Assembly: GCF_964204865.1 (NCBI RefSeq)
Contig: NC_135255.1
Location: 21,481,135-21,545,134, forward strand
Direction: 5' to 3'
Length of the DNA stretch: 64,000 nucleotides
From: Styela clava
Taxonomy: Eukaryota > Chordata > Ascidiacea > Stolidobranchia > Styelidae
Within the stretch, counting starts at the first letter, position 1; each line of letters opens with the position of its first letter. The position numbers and the translations under genes are program-made. Positions 1 through 10,224 of the stretch are shown here, one piece after another. Below the pieces are notes generated by a model. The model searched no databases, was not told the origin of the DNA, and worked only from the letters and a program-made list of their open reading frames with translations.

Positions 1-71
1 CAAACTTTATAGGGCGGGCCGCAAAAAACAGTCTGGCGGGCCGAATGCGGCCCGCGGGTTGGGCAGCCTTG
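1..71 (-). repeat. Terminal piece of a hAT-type element
   Basis: The GC-rich block rich in GCGGGCCGC and GCGGCCCGCGGG ends in GGGCAGCCTTG. Read on the minus strand it starts CAAGGCTGCCCAACCCG, the style of end seen on many animal hAT and hAT-derived MITE families. The other end lies outside the window, so no target duplication can be checked. Confidence 0.5.
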
Positions 72-209
72 AGATAAGTAGTTGATAAAAAGTGGACACT
101 GTGTAGCAAATAAGCCTGCCGATTGTTGCATAATTTGTTAAGTCAGACATGAAATAAACAAGCTGCATCGTTTTGCTTCAGTTGCAGATTTTTGGAGCCA
201 AAATTAGGC

Positions 210-404
210 ATGGCCATATCTTCTCTTAGGCGACATTATTTAAACAATTTATTTTGCTATATTTGCGGAGAATATACATCGCAATCCAACAGGAAAGGGA
301 TCAGTAAATTTGTGATGTGTGCTTATCTTGCCTACTTTAATGTATTGCTGGGTGATCAAGATAAAGCATTGGCACCCCGTATTGTATGCAAGCAATGTGT
401 AGAG
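210..404 (+). pseudogene. CxxC zinc-finger protein pseudogene, 5' half
   Basis: An open frame from ATG 210 encodes a Cys-rich module: CYICGEYT, then AYLAYFNVLLGDQDKALAP, then VCKQCVE. This resembles a multi-copy invertebrate protein family, not formally named as far as I know, whose N-terminus carries paired CxxC motifs around a conserved LGDQDK block. The frame is cut at 404 by a hAT insertion and resumes at 1471. The gene looks dead because the resumed half needs two frame changes. Function is unknown; a zinc-binding, possibly DNA-binding, role is inference. Confidence 0.55.
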
Positions 405-1462
405 CAGGGGTCACCAATTCGTTGCCCGCGGGCACCAAGTCGCCCGTGAAGACCACATGAGTCGCCCGCAGGTCTGTTCCGAAATAAGTTACATCAATCA
501 ATTTTTGTCCTGCTATTCTTGTACTGATCAAACTTTTTTGGGAACTGGGAATGGCACTATATAAATTATTGTAACAATCAACCTGATTTGAACTCAGCAA
601 TGTGACGAGTTATTTAATAGTCTTTCAATTATGACATCACACAGTTATCACCTTCCACTATTACGCGTTTTTTTCAAATTCAGATTTAAGTAGTCTGTGG
701 CGTCTAAAGCTGCCGCAAAACCACGGCGGTGTTCCCGAACCATGACCCACTATGGCCAAGCCAAAACTCACGGCGACATACTTTTTAGCTGCCACATACC
801 AATGGAGAGCTGCCGTAACCGCGGCAGCAAATTGAAAACCAATATCAGGTAAAATTTTGCTGCCGGTCGGCCGTAAAGACAGGGCTGCCCCTGATGGTGA
901 CAAATATTGGGTGAATACTGAGACTATTGTTTGATTCAACCGTTCAACCTATCTTTGTGAATCAACATTTTTCATATGTACTTCACCAGGAACAAACACG
1001 GAACACGCCTTACTGATGATCTGCAAGTCTCTCTTAGTGTTACAGTGTCAAGTTACGCGCCGCAGTACAACACTCTGTAGCATTTTATAGTACAACTGTT
1101 AAGTCCATTTTATCCTAGGCAGAGGGCAGAGTGTTTGTGAATAGAATAACCCAGGTACATTTTGGTTTCCTAGTATATTATAGTAGTGATGACTTTAAAA
1201 TCAATTTGAGAACACTCAGTTTCAAAACGCAACGCAAGTGTCATTGATAGAAATTTATTTCAACGTTGTGATAATCGTTTGATTTTCTGAATAATCCTAG
1301 AGTTTATCAGTGTCTCTACTAGACCAAATACCAGTAATTATTATGAATTTAGGCTTAATCGAGCAAACTGCATTTTTTAGAAGTGTACATTACACTGGTA
1401 GCCCTCGGCTTAATCTGTACCCAGAAAGTAGCCTTCCGCTTCGAAAAGGTTGGTGACCCCTG
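405..1462. mobile_element. Non-autonomous hAT element inserted in a zinc-finger pseudogene
   Basis: The left end CAGGGGTCACCAA and the right end TTGGTGACCCCTG are perfect 13-bp inverted repeats. They are flanked by an exact 8-bp direct repeat gtgtagag (397-404 and 1463-1470), the size expected of hAT insertions. The left subterminal region is rich in GCCCGCGGGC-type sequence. The 1058-bp interior has no transposase reading frame that I recognise. Removing the element and one duplication restores the zinc-finger pseudogene. Confidence 0.88.
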
Positions 1463-1470
1463 GTGTAGAG

Positions 1471-1755
1471 CATCTCCACAGTGGACAAAAAAGGATAGAA
1501 ATTCACTCCGCTTTGGTATTACAATGGTCTCGAAAAATTATTTTGATGAATGCTTCTTCTGTGCAGTAGACACGAAGGGAATCAATAGGAAGAACAGGAG
1601 ATGTTAGTTTATCTAAACCTCGAGTCTGCAATTAGGCAAATTCCACAATGCAATGAAATTCCTTTTCCAGTGTTTGAAGGCTTGCCCGAATTGGAATCGC
1701 CTGGCTCTGAAGAAGACCATACCTCCGTTTTGTCCACTGTTAGTAGTAAATGCGC
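1471..1755 (+). pseudogene. CxxC zinc-finger protein pseudogene, 3' half
   Basis: This is the continuation after the hAT insertion. One frame gives QWTKKDRNSLRFGITMVSKN followed by CFFC; a second frame from about 1601 gives YLNLESAIRQIPQCNEIPFP. In intact relatives these blocks follow each other directly (LRFG-P-MV, then CxxC, then YPNLPSAI-like). Here they need about one base of frame change just after 1471 and another near 1600. Two frame breaks plus the insertion mark a pseudogene. Homology becomes vague after about 1755. Confidence 0.55.
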
Positions 1756-1799
1756 TGTTTTTGATGTCGGTTTTTCTTATTCTTCACTGCCATAGTGTG

Positions 1800-2150
1800 G
1801 CGGGACTGGATTGTCCTATTTTTTATTTATATTTCTTCTCTAGTATTGCATATGCATTGGTGTGTGGAGTCTGATCCATAATTCGGCCTATAGTTAGATC
1901 CTGTTACTCGACTCCAACCACCACTGCATATGTGAACTGGCTGCAGTTCGCTCTGTTTGCTTTTGCTGTCGCTGAGTAAGGACCGTATTTTGTCGCTCTT
2001 CTATTCTATCTGCTTTAATCGTGGATTTTACACTATTTTAATAAAGTCTTTCGTTGCATCGTTAACTTCGAACCTATTTGTGTGGCTTTGCAGCACACGG
2101 GATCTTCTGAACTAATTATTACTAGACTATATTAGTGGCGAGCACCTACC
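1800..2150 (+). other. Possible LTR remnant
   Basis: An AATAAAG at about 2040 and the ending ATTAGTGGCGAGCAC near 2135-2150 recall the 3' end of a Ty3-type LTR followed by a primer-binding region. No second LTR and no coding region is present in the window, so this is a weak call. Confidence 0.22.
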
Positions 2151-4096
2151 GGTATTCCGGTTAAGTCGTACTGTTGCAGTAGTCTTTTTCTCATGGAATA
2201 ACGGACTAGAGATCTCAACTTTTCCAAAGAATTCTTGAATTTCTAGCTCCAAGACTCTCATAACCTTCTATAGAATATAGAAACCCCTTATTGAATTCTT
2301 GTTATATTTCGCTCAGGAAAAAGACATAGTATATTGCAACGACGTTGCCGGCTTGCTGCGGCAGCTTGGTGTCCAGCATTGGAGCCTTTTTATAAACTGT
2401 GTTCGTTTCACAATTCTGGCTCTTCCTTGGGTTGAGCGTTCCAAAATTGCGTTCCCTTCTCTTCACATAAAGTTTGTCAGTTTGTGAATGCTCTTGAGAA
2501 AGATGGCGACTGTTTCAAAATATTTGCAAGAAACTTCTAGTTTTAACCGCAGAAAAATTAAAAGCTGGAATTTTTGATAGACCCTAGGTTCGAAAGTTAA
2601 TGAATGACGCAACTTTATGTAATTTTATTAATCCATGGACGGCGTTTACAAATGTAGTAAATTTTCTTTAGGAAAATCAGCGGCGCCCAACTACAGAGAG
2701 CTTGTTGAAAAACTACTCTCACAAGTCTCCGTCAACTTGGTGCAAATATAAGCATCAAGTTACATATTTTGCACAGCCATCTTGCCCGTTTTCCAGAAAA
2801 TCTAGGTTATGTGAATGATGGGGCAAGGGTAGCCCTTCCATCAAGATATAAGCGGTATGGAAGTTCGCAATCAAAGTCGTTGTAATGCCACCATGCTTGC
2901 AGACAACTGTTGGTCTATCAAGCGCGATGATGCCGGGGCCTCCCATTCTAGAAAATCAGTAAAACGTCAATTTATAGCTGATGACATCTATTAGTTAGCA
3001 TTTATTACAACTTCCAGCTTTAATTGGGAACATTTTGGTGAGATTCCATGAATGTGTTCAATAAAACTACAGAAAATGTTGTTTCTGCAATTTGCCTATC
3101 TTTATTGTAGCTATCAGCATCCTGCAAAGAGGGATATACCATAGAAGAAAAAATAGACCTGATAGAGAAAAGGTAAGAGCATTTCTGGAATCAGCGCCTT
3201 CAAATTTGCAAGTGTAATTATCAGCTGATTATGTCTCATGGCCATCAATATATAATTTTCGCCAGAGAGGTACAGAATAGTTGGAAGGGAAAAGATGGAT
3301 TTTGAAGGAAGGCAAAAGGCAGGGAGGTGTTGGAAAATTGAGTACCGTAGCTAATCTCAGCGAAATAAATTAAAAACAGGAGGAACAGGAATTTGTGCAA
3401 CAAAAAATCATTGAAAGTGATATGAGAAAAGTTGGAAATTTGTCAAATTGGACAGCTGAAAGAAAAACCAAAATTTTCGTAATTTGCCATCGACTGGCTT
3501 GCATGCCCACAGTCAAAATTTTAAAGTTGTGGTTGATATTCTGAAACTATTTCGTAAAAAACTTGCATCGCTATCACCATTTCAACAAGTTCTGTTAACT
3601 TGTATGCGTTCCAATATCACTTTGCAGTTGTTAGCATGAATATTTAATTTGTTTTAGACTAGACCTACTGCTTTTTTTAAAAGCAGCCGCCCAACCCCAT
3701 TTTCACTAGAAGCACCATAACACTGTAAAAATTTGATATAAAATTACCCCTTAAGGCATCATATATTTCATTTGAAAGGGCTGTGGAAGTAGATACATTT
3801 TCGACCCAAAATTATGAAATGTTATAACCAGGTGATTTTATCCTGCTGATAGAGATTTTGATGTTAGTGATCTTATCCTGCTGATAGAGATTTTGATGTT
3901 AGTGACTCTAATTAGACCTTGCATACCACAGTGAAAATTATCAAAGAAAAAAATTTGGAGCCTCGAGAACAGTCTATATCTGAGCACAAAAGATTCATGT
4001 GGAACACGTAATATGCATTTATAAGAAAAAATAACCCATCCTAAACAGTACCGATCCACAACCTCCTGCCTATGGAATCAAAACATTAGAGTCTGC
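2151..4096. other. Unassigned AT-rich DNA
   Basis: No convincing gene. Around 2760-2993 on the plus strand, two short frames read like a degraded protein tail (RFPENLGYVNDGARVALPSR, then ADNCWSIKRDDAGASHSRKS and a stop); I cannot name the family. The rest shows neither coding structure nor terminal repeats that I can pair. Confidence 0.4.
3838..3907. repeat. 35-bp direct tandem duplication
   Basis: Two adjacent copies of a 35-bp unit starting TTATCCTGCTGATAGAG occupy 3838-3872 and 3873-3907. They differ only near the unit end. A simple local duplication, with no gene context. Confidence 0.85.
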
Positions 4097-4790
4097 CAGG
4101 GGTTCTCAACCTTTTTTGTGTTAAGTACCCCCCGGAGTCACGAAACAATCAACGCGAACCCCCATAATCAGACACCAAACAAAGTTGTGATTTATTGACT
4201 GGCAATTTACTGCAACGGCAATTTATTGACCAACTGCTGTAACTAAATTAAACATTCGTTGTTGCCCTTGTCCTCCACTCAACAAATCAAGTTTCGATGA
4301 GCTTGTCACTTTCTGCAATGCTCGCAGTGTTTCGTTGCTTAATTGCTATCTGCTCAGAATATAAACTCGTATACAGCTGAAATACGTTTATTGAGAACAG
4401 CGGCACAACTTAAACAGCGATCATAAACAACATCTACAAGTTAACACAACTATATATCGACTGGTGAGCCAGACGAATAGATGAGATGCATTGCGCCGCA
4501 ACAATTAAGAGTTGTCGCGCTACTCATCATTTGAGTAATCACAATACGTCACACGCAGCACATTGTCTTTTGAGATTTCACAGTTTGACTAAAAAGCCGT
4601 GCATTTCACATTGTTGCGTCACAATCAAAACAACGCTAGATCAGAGAAAATTTACCAATTGGCATTCATTTTCATCTCGTAGTTACTTAGTTTTCCTTTG
4701 TTAAAGGATATTGGAAAAAAAAAACTCGACTTGCCATCCAAGTACCCCTGGAAATCTTCTCGTGAACCCCTGGGGGTTCGCGAACCCCTG
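4097..4790. mobile_element. hAT-type MITE
   Basis: The left end CAGGGGTTCTCAACC and the right end GGTTCGCGAACCCCTG are inverted relatives, with further subterminal CCCC-rich similarity (AAGTACCCCCC left, CCCCTGGGGG right). The 694-bp interior has no transposase. The flanking 8-mers gagtctgc and ctagacaa do not match, so the insertion is old or one end is rearranged. Confidence 0.6.
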
Positions 4791-6280
4791 CTAGACAAAT
4801 TGTTGTACTGTGCGTATTTGCAAAACTTTGTAATCAAGTGTGCCTTTTGACCAAGGATGTTCAAATCAGGAAAATTTAGCTTTTGAAATGGTCAACCTCA
4901 ATATAAATCTGGCATCTACAGATAAAACCAATTGTTTTTTAAAAATACATTTTTGATGTGTTTTATTCCTCAAATATAATTACTCTAACAGTGTGTGATA
5001 CATTTGGGTACCGTGGATACCATTTGCAAATAAGCTTATGTGGCACCCCTCTCAAATAGAATTTTAGACTCTTAAGTCATATCTTATAATATTCTTTGAA
5101 CAAAACGTTGCGGCTACCTTTCAGGATTTCCTTTCAGATCACAAAGTCGCAATATTACGCCTCAGCTAAGTTTCATTTGCAACTGTATTTGCTTGTAGTA
5201 TTGGTGTCCAACTTTAAGACTGAAACCTTCACTACTAGAACCACCGACACAAAATTTTTTGTTTGATAGGGCCGTATTGAAGTCGCATTCTTTCAAGCAC
5301 ATTGGACACTTTATCTCCACCGATTCAAATCCACAGCAATCACAAGTTACTTGCCATCATGCTTAGCATCAGGAAATGGATACTGAGGATGTATTATCAA
5401 GCCATACAAGCGGAGGTCTTGTGCCACTGTGGTTTTGTTGCAATACTTTGTCATCCCATCTATTTCATGGTCACATCCATATCTGTAAAATAATGAATAC
5501 GCATTCATTCAATATCATGACCCTGTACTAGCCTTGTAATAATTGTGAAGTTTTCATAAAATCTAACAATCAAGTGGTGAGATTTGTATCCATGTCCTAC
5601 CACATAGACCGACATTTGGTAGTACTATCAAAATCATCCAACCCCAACCTTTTCGCACTAGTCGTAAATGAATTTGAGTCCGAGTAGCATATCTTTTTTA
5701 CCAATGACAATAAAAAGACTTTTAGGATATGATTTATCTGGAGGGCTATCAGTGGAGAGGATTGCAGGTGAGGCGGCTTCATATGGCGAACCACAGCCTA
5801 TCCTACGATTATCATTCCATGTCGGGATTAGTTAGCCAGTTATTTGTTTTCAGAAGCATGGACTTGGTGGTGGAGGATGTCGCAACCGACCAGCGGTTAC
5901 GTGAACCACCCTCAGTGGGAGGAGTCCTGCAATCCTCTCGCACATAACTATCCCCGCATGAAATTGAAACCTCTGAAACTACCAGGGTTATCACAGATGC
6001 GGTGGCGAGCGTAATCCTAGATGGCAAATTCTGGTGATTTTTTGCATGACCACTGGCGTTAAACTTGAGTTATCTATTCAAATTTTCACACATACTAATA
6101 GAGTACCATACTAGAGCTAACTAGCGAAACAATACCTTATGACAATTGGTGATTAATTTCATACGCAAGTCAAGTGGACACCCAGTTATGCCTAGGGCCC
6201 TAGGCCTGGACCCGACTAAAATTTCCATTAAAATGATGGAGCTTATAAATATTTAAAGAAATTGATAACGGCACATTATC
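4791..6280. other. Unassigned AT-rich DNA
   Basis: No coding region with recognisable similarity and no paired terminal repeats. Several short open stretches exist (for example 5729-5947 on either strand), but they have no family signature and overlap on both strands. Confidence 0.4.
6191..6204. repeat. Perfect 14-bp palindrome
   Basis: CCTAGGGCCCTAGG reads the same on both strands. It lies just downstream (minus-strand sense) of the THAP-like fragment. It could be a chance site or a transposon end; nothing else supports either. Confidence 0.5.
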
Positions 6281-6287
6281 ACTTACC

Positions 6288-6455
6288 ACCGACGAAGTGC
6301 TGTCCGCAAACACAAGCGAGATGACGTAGACATCAAGCAGTCCTGCTAATAGATGATATAGGCTACGCTTTGCTCGACGTTCCGGATCATTTGGCAACTT
6401 ATGGAATATAACTGAAGATCCTTTTTGTTGTCGATACGTACAGCCAAACGGCACA
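6288..6455 (-). pseudogene. THAP-type zinc-finger exon remnant
   Basis: On the minus strand the reading PFGCTYRQQKGSSVIFHKLP followed by NDPERRAKR matches the first half of a THAP domain (Cys pair, FHxxPxD block). After a frame change the sequence reads VCGQHFVGG, the THAP C-terminal CxxHF motif, then gtaagt, a good splice donor. The same CxHF-donor arrangement recurs at about 12014. THAP domains bind DNA and are common in P, Kolobok and ISL2EU-type transposases. This copy is broken by the frame change. Confidence 0.55.
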
Positions 6456-6810
6456 ATACGAAATAACTATTTTAACGGCCAAGCAAAACGGAAACGAATA
6501 ACGCGACTCGCAACTGACAGGAGCGAGGTCTGGACGTTTTTGTTTTTTTGCCATTCAAAATGGCAGTCAGTTCTTATTGCATACTTTTTCAGTACATCAT
6601 TTGTAAGTGCTTATTTTGTAACAAACTAGCACGCGTGCTGAAGACCGACACTTGTGATTGTGATATAATGTTTCTGTCATGTAAAACCAAAGAAACAGGA
6701 GAATGCAAAGTCAATCAAGCATCTCAAATGTACTACCCAAGCAAGTTGCTACATCCACAGTCAACTTCAGATCTTCAATCCCCATCATTTGACATTTTGT
6801 TTTTATTGGC

Positions 6811-7065
6811 TCAGTGGCTATGGAGGGTCGTTTGAACAAGTGATTGACGGGACGCCTGGCACTTGCAAATGCATGATCCAAAGCAAGTATCGAAAACCCC
6901 GGATTGAGGCATGCCGCATAACTGTAACGTGTGTGCTGCACAAGAAACACTTCTCCAATTTTTGTCAGTCTCCAGAATTTTTTTATCTTCAAACATATTG
7001 GAGCCGTTATCTGTGACCAAAGCTGTTACTTTATTCTCAATGATGTACTGCTCTGCAGTTTCACA
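6811..7065 (-). pseudogene. hAT transposase fragment
   Basis: On the minus strand the frame gives VTDNGSNM followed by NWRSVSCAAHTLQLC. This is the central hAT transposase block around the second catalytic Asp (TDNGSNM) and the CAAHxLQL motif. The upstream reading TAEQYIIENKVTALVTDNG is also hAT-like. Neither the first catalytic block, the C-terminal dimerisation domain nor terminal repeats can be identified nearby, so this is a relic. Confidence 0.7.
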
Positions 7066-8819
7066 AATCCAAAAGCAAAAATATTTCGGAATCAGAATTG
7101 AAGTCCGAGGTCGGGATTTTAACCATCTAATTCCGGGATGACAAGCTGCCCACTGCCATGTTTATTTCTTATACAAAGACATGAGCATTGCAAGTGTCAT
7201 CGCTAAGGCGATTGATTCCTAATTTTGTTGGCCAAAAAATCAAGTGCTAAAAATGCACGGCCAGTCTCAACCGACGTAGATGTGATTGATTTTATTGCGT
7301 CATAACCCTTTTCGTGGTTTCGGGCATCTACCTGCTTGTCTCATATAGCAGCATTTCTTTCTCAACCATGGACCTTTCCCCGAGCATCGACTTCCTTGTT
7401 CACTTCGTAACATTGGCCAATCAGCAAGATGCAAAAAGTGACGTAACAATGCTCTCTGTTCGCCTCCGCTCAGACACTTTTCTCACTCAGACAGATTTTC
7501 GAGCGTGGTCGTAAATTTATTGCAGCAATAAAAAATTAGTGTAGAAATAGCTGTGATACCCTAGTCTAAAATTCCTTACCGATACTTTGAGAACAAAGAT
7601 TGTTGTATGCGATGAATCACAATGATGGTTTGAAACACATACCCCATTTTACAGGCGCCAACTCGCAAAAGCACTCTTAAAATAGCCCCGAAAATTTCGC
7701 AATGGTAAAGTATAGGAAGAATTTTTCGGGGGTCAAAGGTCGGGGAAAGGTCCATTGTTTGTCATCCACAACATACACATTCTCGTTCCTCTTCGTTTCT
7801 ATCGCGTGCAACGAAAGTATGAAGCGCCTGAGCCAACGTAATTTGAGTGTCCTCGTCATGGTTGCTATGCTTTTTATTTTATCAAATATTCAATAATGGT
7901 GTACAAATCGGATTCTTCAGTACAGCTTGGGCAAAAAAGATGTGAAACCACATGTTATTATGGAGCGAAAAAAAATATATTATTTTCCCAGACCAACAGC
8001 CTTCATTCAGCCATCAATGCAATTTAAAATGTTTTCAGCACTGTTTCACCATTCTATTCCCAATGTTTCCTCTTCTAAGTTTACATAAAAATATAAAGAA
8101 GAAAGCCATACTATTCAAACGACTCCATTTACGATATGCACAGTAAGCTCATTCAAAATAACATTACGTCGCGTATTAAATCCAGGAATTGTATTCAAAA
8201 TGATATCGGGATTGAAGAAAAAGCCAAAAATTCCGGGACTGGGATTTTGCGAGATTGCAACACTATTGAGCATCCGGTTCAGTAACCAAGGCTCTTATCT
8301 GTATTCGGCTAGGGTTGCTATGCGCCATATTTTTCCCTGACATGTCTGGGATTTTAGTGGTCAAATTTGCGTCAGGGAGAAATGTTAAAAAGTGCGTGAA
8401 TTTCAGGCATTTTTCGAATACAATGAATCCCTGCTACAAATCCTCGAGTTTTCAGATATTGCGCATCCACGAAATCCTATTTTTTAAGAGATATGCCACA
8501 TTCTAGCATTTTTGTGCAACACGGATTGCGTCGCATTCAAATAATTGTGATGTCACATTTGACCTGAATTGCCAACATTTTGTAATCGGTATTTTGGTTG
8601 CACCCCCTTTACCTGTGCTTTATTCCGTGCTGGAGTTTCTGTATTTATTCTATTCTCACGAAAAAGCGACGACAGCTTGTGCCTTTGGATAAATCGCAAA
8701 TTTATACGATATAATAAGTGTTTTGGTTGCAAAATTGGTCAATTCTCAACTTTCGCGTGACGTCATAACCACGTGACAAAGTCGCTCGACCAAAACTGCA
8801 GGTATATCTCGCTGGACTG
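7066..8819. other. Unassigned DNA, mostly AT-rich
   Basis: No gene that I can support. The 7066-7300 part may be degraded flanking sequence of the hAT relic. Short open frames near 7700-7890 exist on both strands without family signatures. Confidence 0.4.
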
Positions 8820-9180
8820 TCAGTAATCATCAGTAATCAGTAATTTATTTTTTCACCATTCTAAAGCACACAATGTGAATACACAATACAAGAAATAGGA
8901 AATATGGTACTTTAGGGCGAAGGGAGGCGCGAGACACCAAGACTGGTGATCGAGCAGCGACACCCATGACAAGTCTAACAGTAATAGATAAATAACAGTA
9001 ATATATAAATCAAACAAACAATAAATATTAGAACAGGTTTACGTTAAAGTAAGTCGAGGCGACCTGCATACCCAAAAGACACCCGATCCAAGGAGAAACG
9101 GATAACGACTCCGAGCACCGTCTTGTTAGTAACCATGGCAACGTCAGCGAAATCTTATACTGCGGAATACAGACACTGCC
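8820..9180 (-). repeat. LINE-tail-like dispersed repeat, copy 1
   Basis: This stretch matches 15969-16108 continued at 24101-24270: shared CAGTAATCAGTAATTTA start, then CGAGCAGCG-CACCCAT, then AACGACTCCG-GCAC and TAAC-ATGGCAA. Read on the minus strand it ends in AATAAATTACTGATTACTG, an AATAAA-like signal followed by a short ATTACTG/TGATTACTG microsatellite. That arrangement is typical of the 3' end of a non-LTR retrotransposon or SINE. No coding part is attached. Assignment to a LINE is inference. Confidence 0.5.
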
Positions 9181-10150
9181 TGAGTTGAGCTTGAATTCAT
9201 ATTTATCCCGCGAGGGGAAGCCGATAACTTGGCATATTTATATTATTATAAAATAGTTTTGTTTGTCGCAGTTAGGGATACGAGAGTGTGTAAACAAGTG
9301 GAAGTATAGTGGTAAGGTGCTTTGGTGCCGGAGACGTCGTGTGAAGAGGGAAGAGCCTAAGGACCCAACCTGACGGTTAAAGGTAAAAAATAATAAAATT
9401 TAATTGGCGATTGAAAATAATCGACAAAATAAATAAATGTGGAAGTAGATAGTATTGCTAGTTAGACAAAATATGTACATAAAGAAACTAGTATATTAGA
9501 AAATTTTAGTCCATCATTGAAAACATGAACATGTCGTCTGCCGCGAACTGTTTTGCGCGTTCGTTTCCTGCAGTTGTGTTTGAAAGCATATCTTTTTTGT
9601 AGCGTTAGTTGGTATAGCCTATGTTTGCACGGCATTTGTTTGTTTGTAGCTTATTAGTACAAGGCTTTATGATAATATGTTACGATGAGACAGGGTGTTA
9701 GCACTGCAGTATTTTTGGTTTGCCTGGATCTGTAACAGTTTCTTTGTCTGTCATTTCCAGATTTTTAACAGCATATGGTACTGTACGTAACGCGTATATA
9801 AACTATAAATAATGTCCTTTTTATTGTTGTGCATTAATCCATATAATGGCGTCGTCAGCTTCTGTATATAGCCTTCACCACCCGGATTTCAATACAAAAA
9901 AAACGCTAGCCTACTTTGAAAAACTTAAGATGTGTCACTTGGAAGAATGAACCTAGGCTATATGTCACCTCAGGTTGCATGAGTGAATGGAACATCTCTA
10001 TGGCCAAAGGTTGAATACCCTGGCGTATATTAATATCTCATCAATACACCTGGAATATACACAAAAGAGGCCATGAAAAACAGGAAGAGTTTGCAAGCAT
10101 ACAAAATTGAACCGTTCCAGCGTTCGATGTACAAGCTATTAAAAATTTGA
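9181..10150. other. Unassigned DNA
   Basis: No recognisable coding or terminal-repeat structure between the LINE-tail-like repeat and the THAP/HTH transposase remnant. Confidence 0.4.
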
Positions 10151-10224
10151 CAGTGGAATGTTTTTTGTAACCAGAGTATACTTGAGCTCGGGCAAGGTAT
10201 CGTTTCGGTGTATTGATAAATATT

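Noticed and set aside
661-939. Minus-strand frame inside the 405-1462 hAT element
   Set aside because: No similarity to transposases and biased composition; the element is treated as non-autonomous.
4097-4790. Exact 8-bp target duplication for this MITE
   Set aside because: Flanking 8-mers gagtctgc and ctagacaa do not match; the element is called on its ends only.
5729-6027. Overlapping frames on both strands
   Set aside because: No family signature, and both strands are open over the same bases; likely chance.
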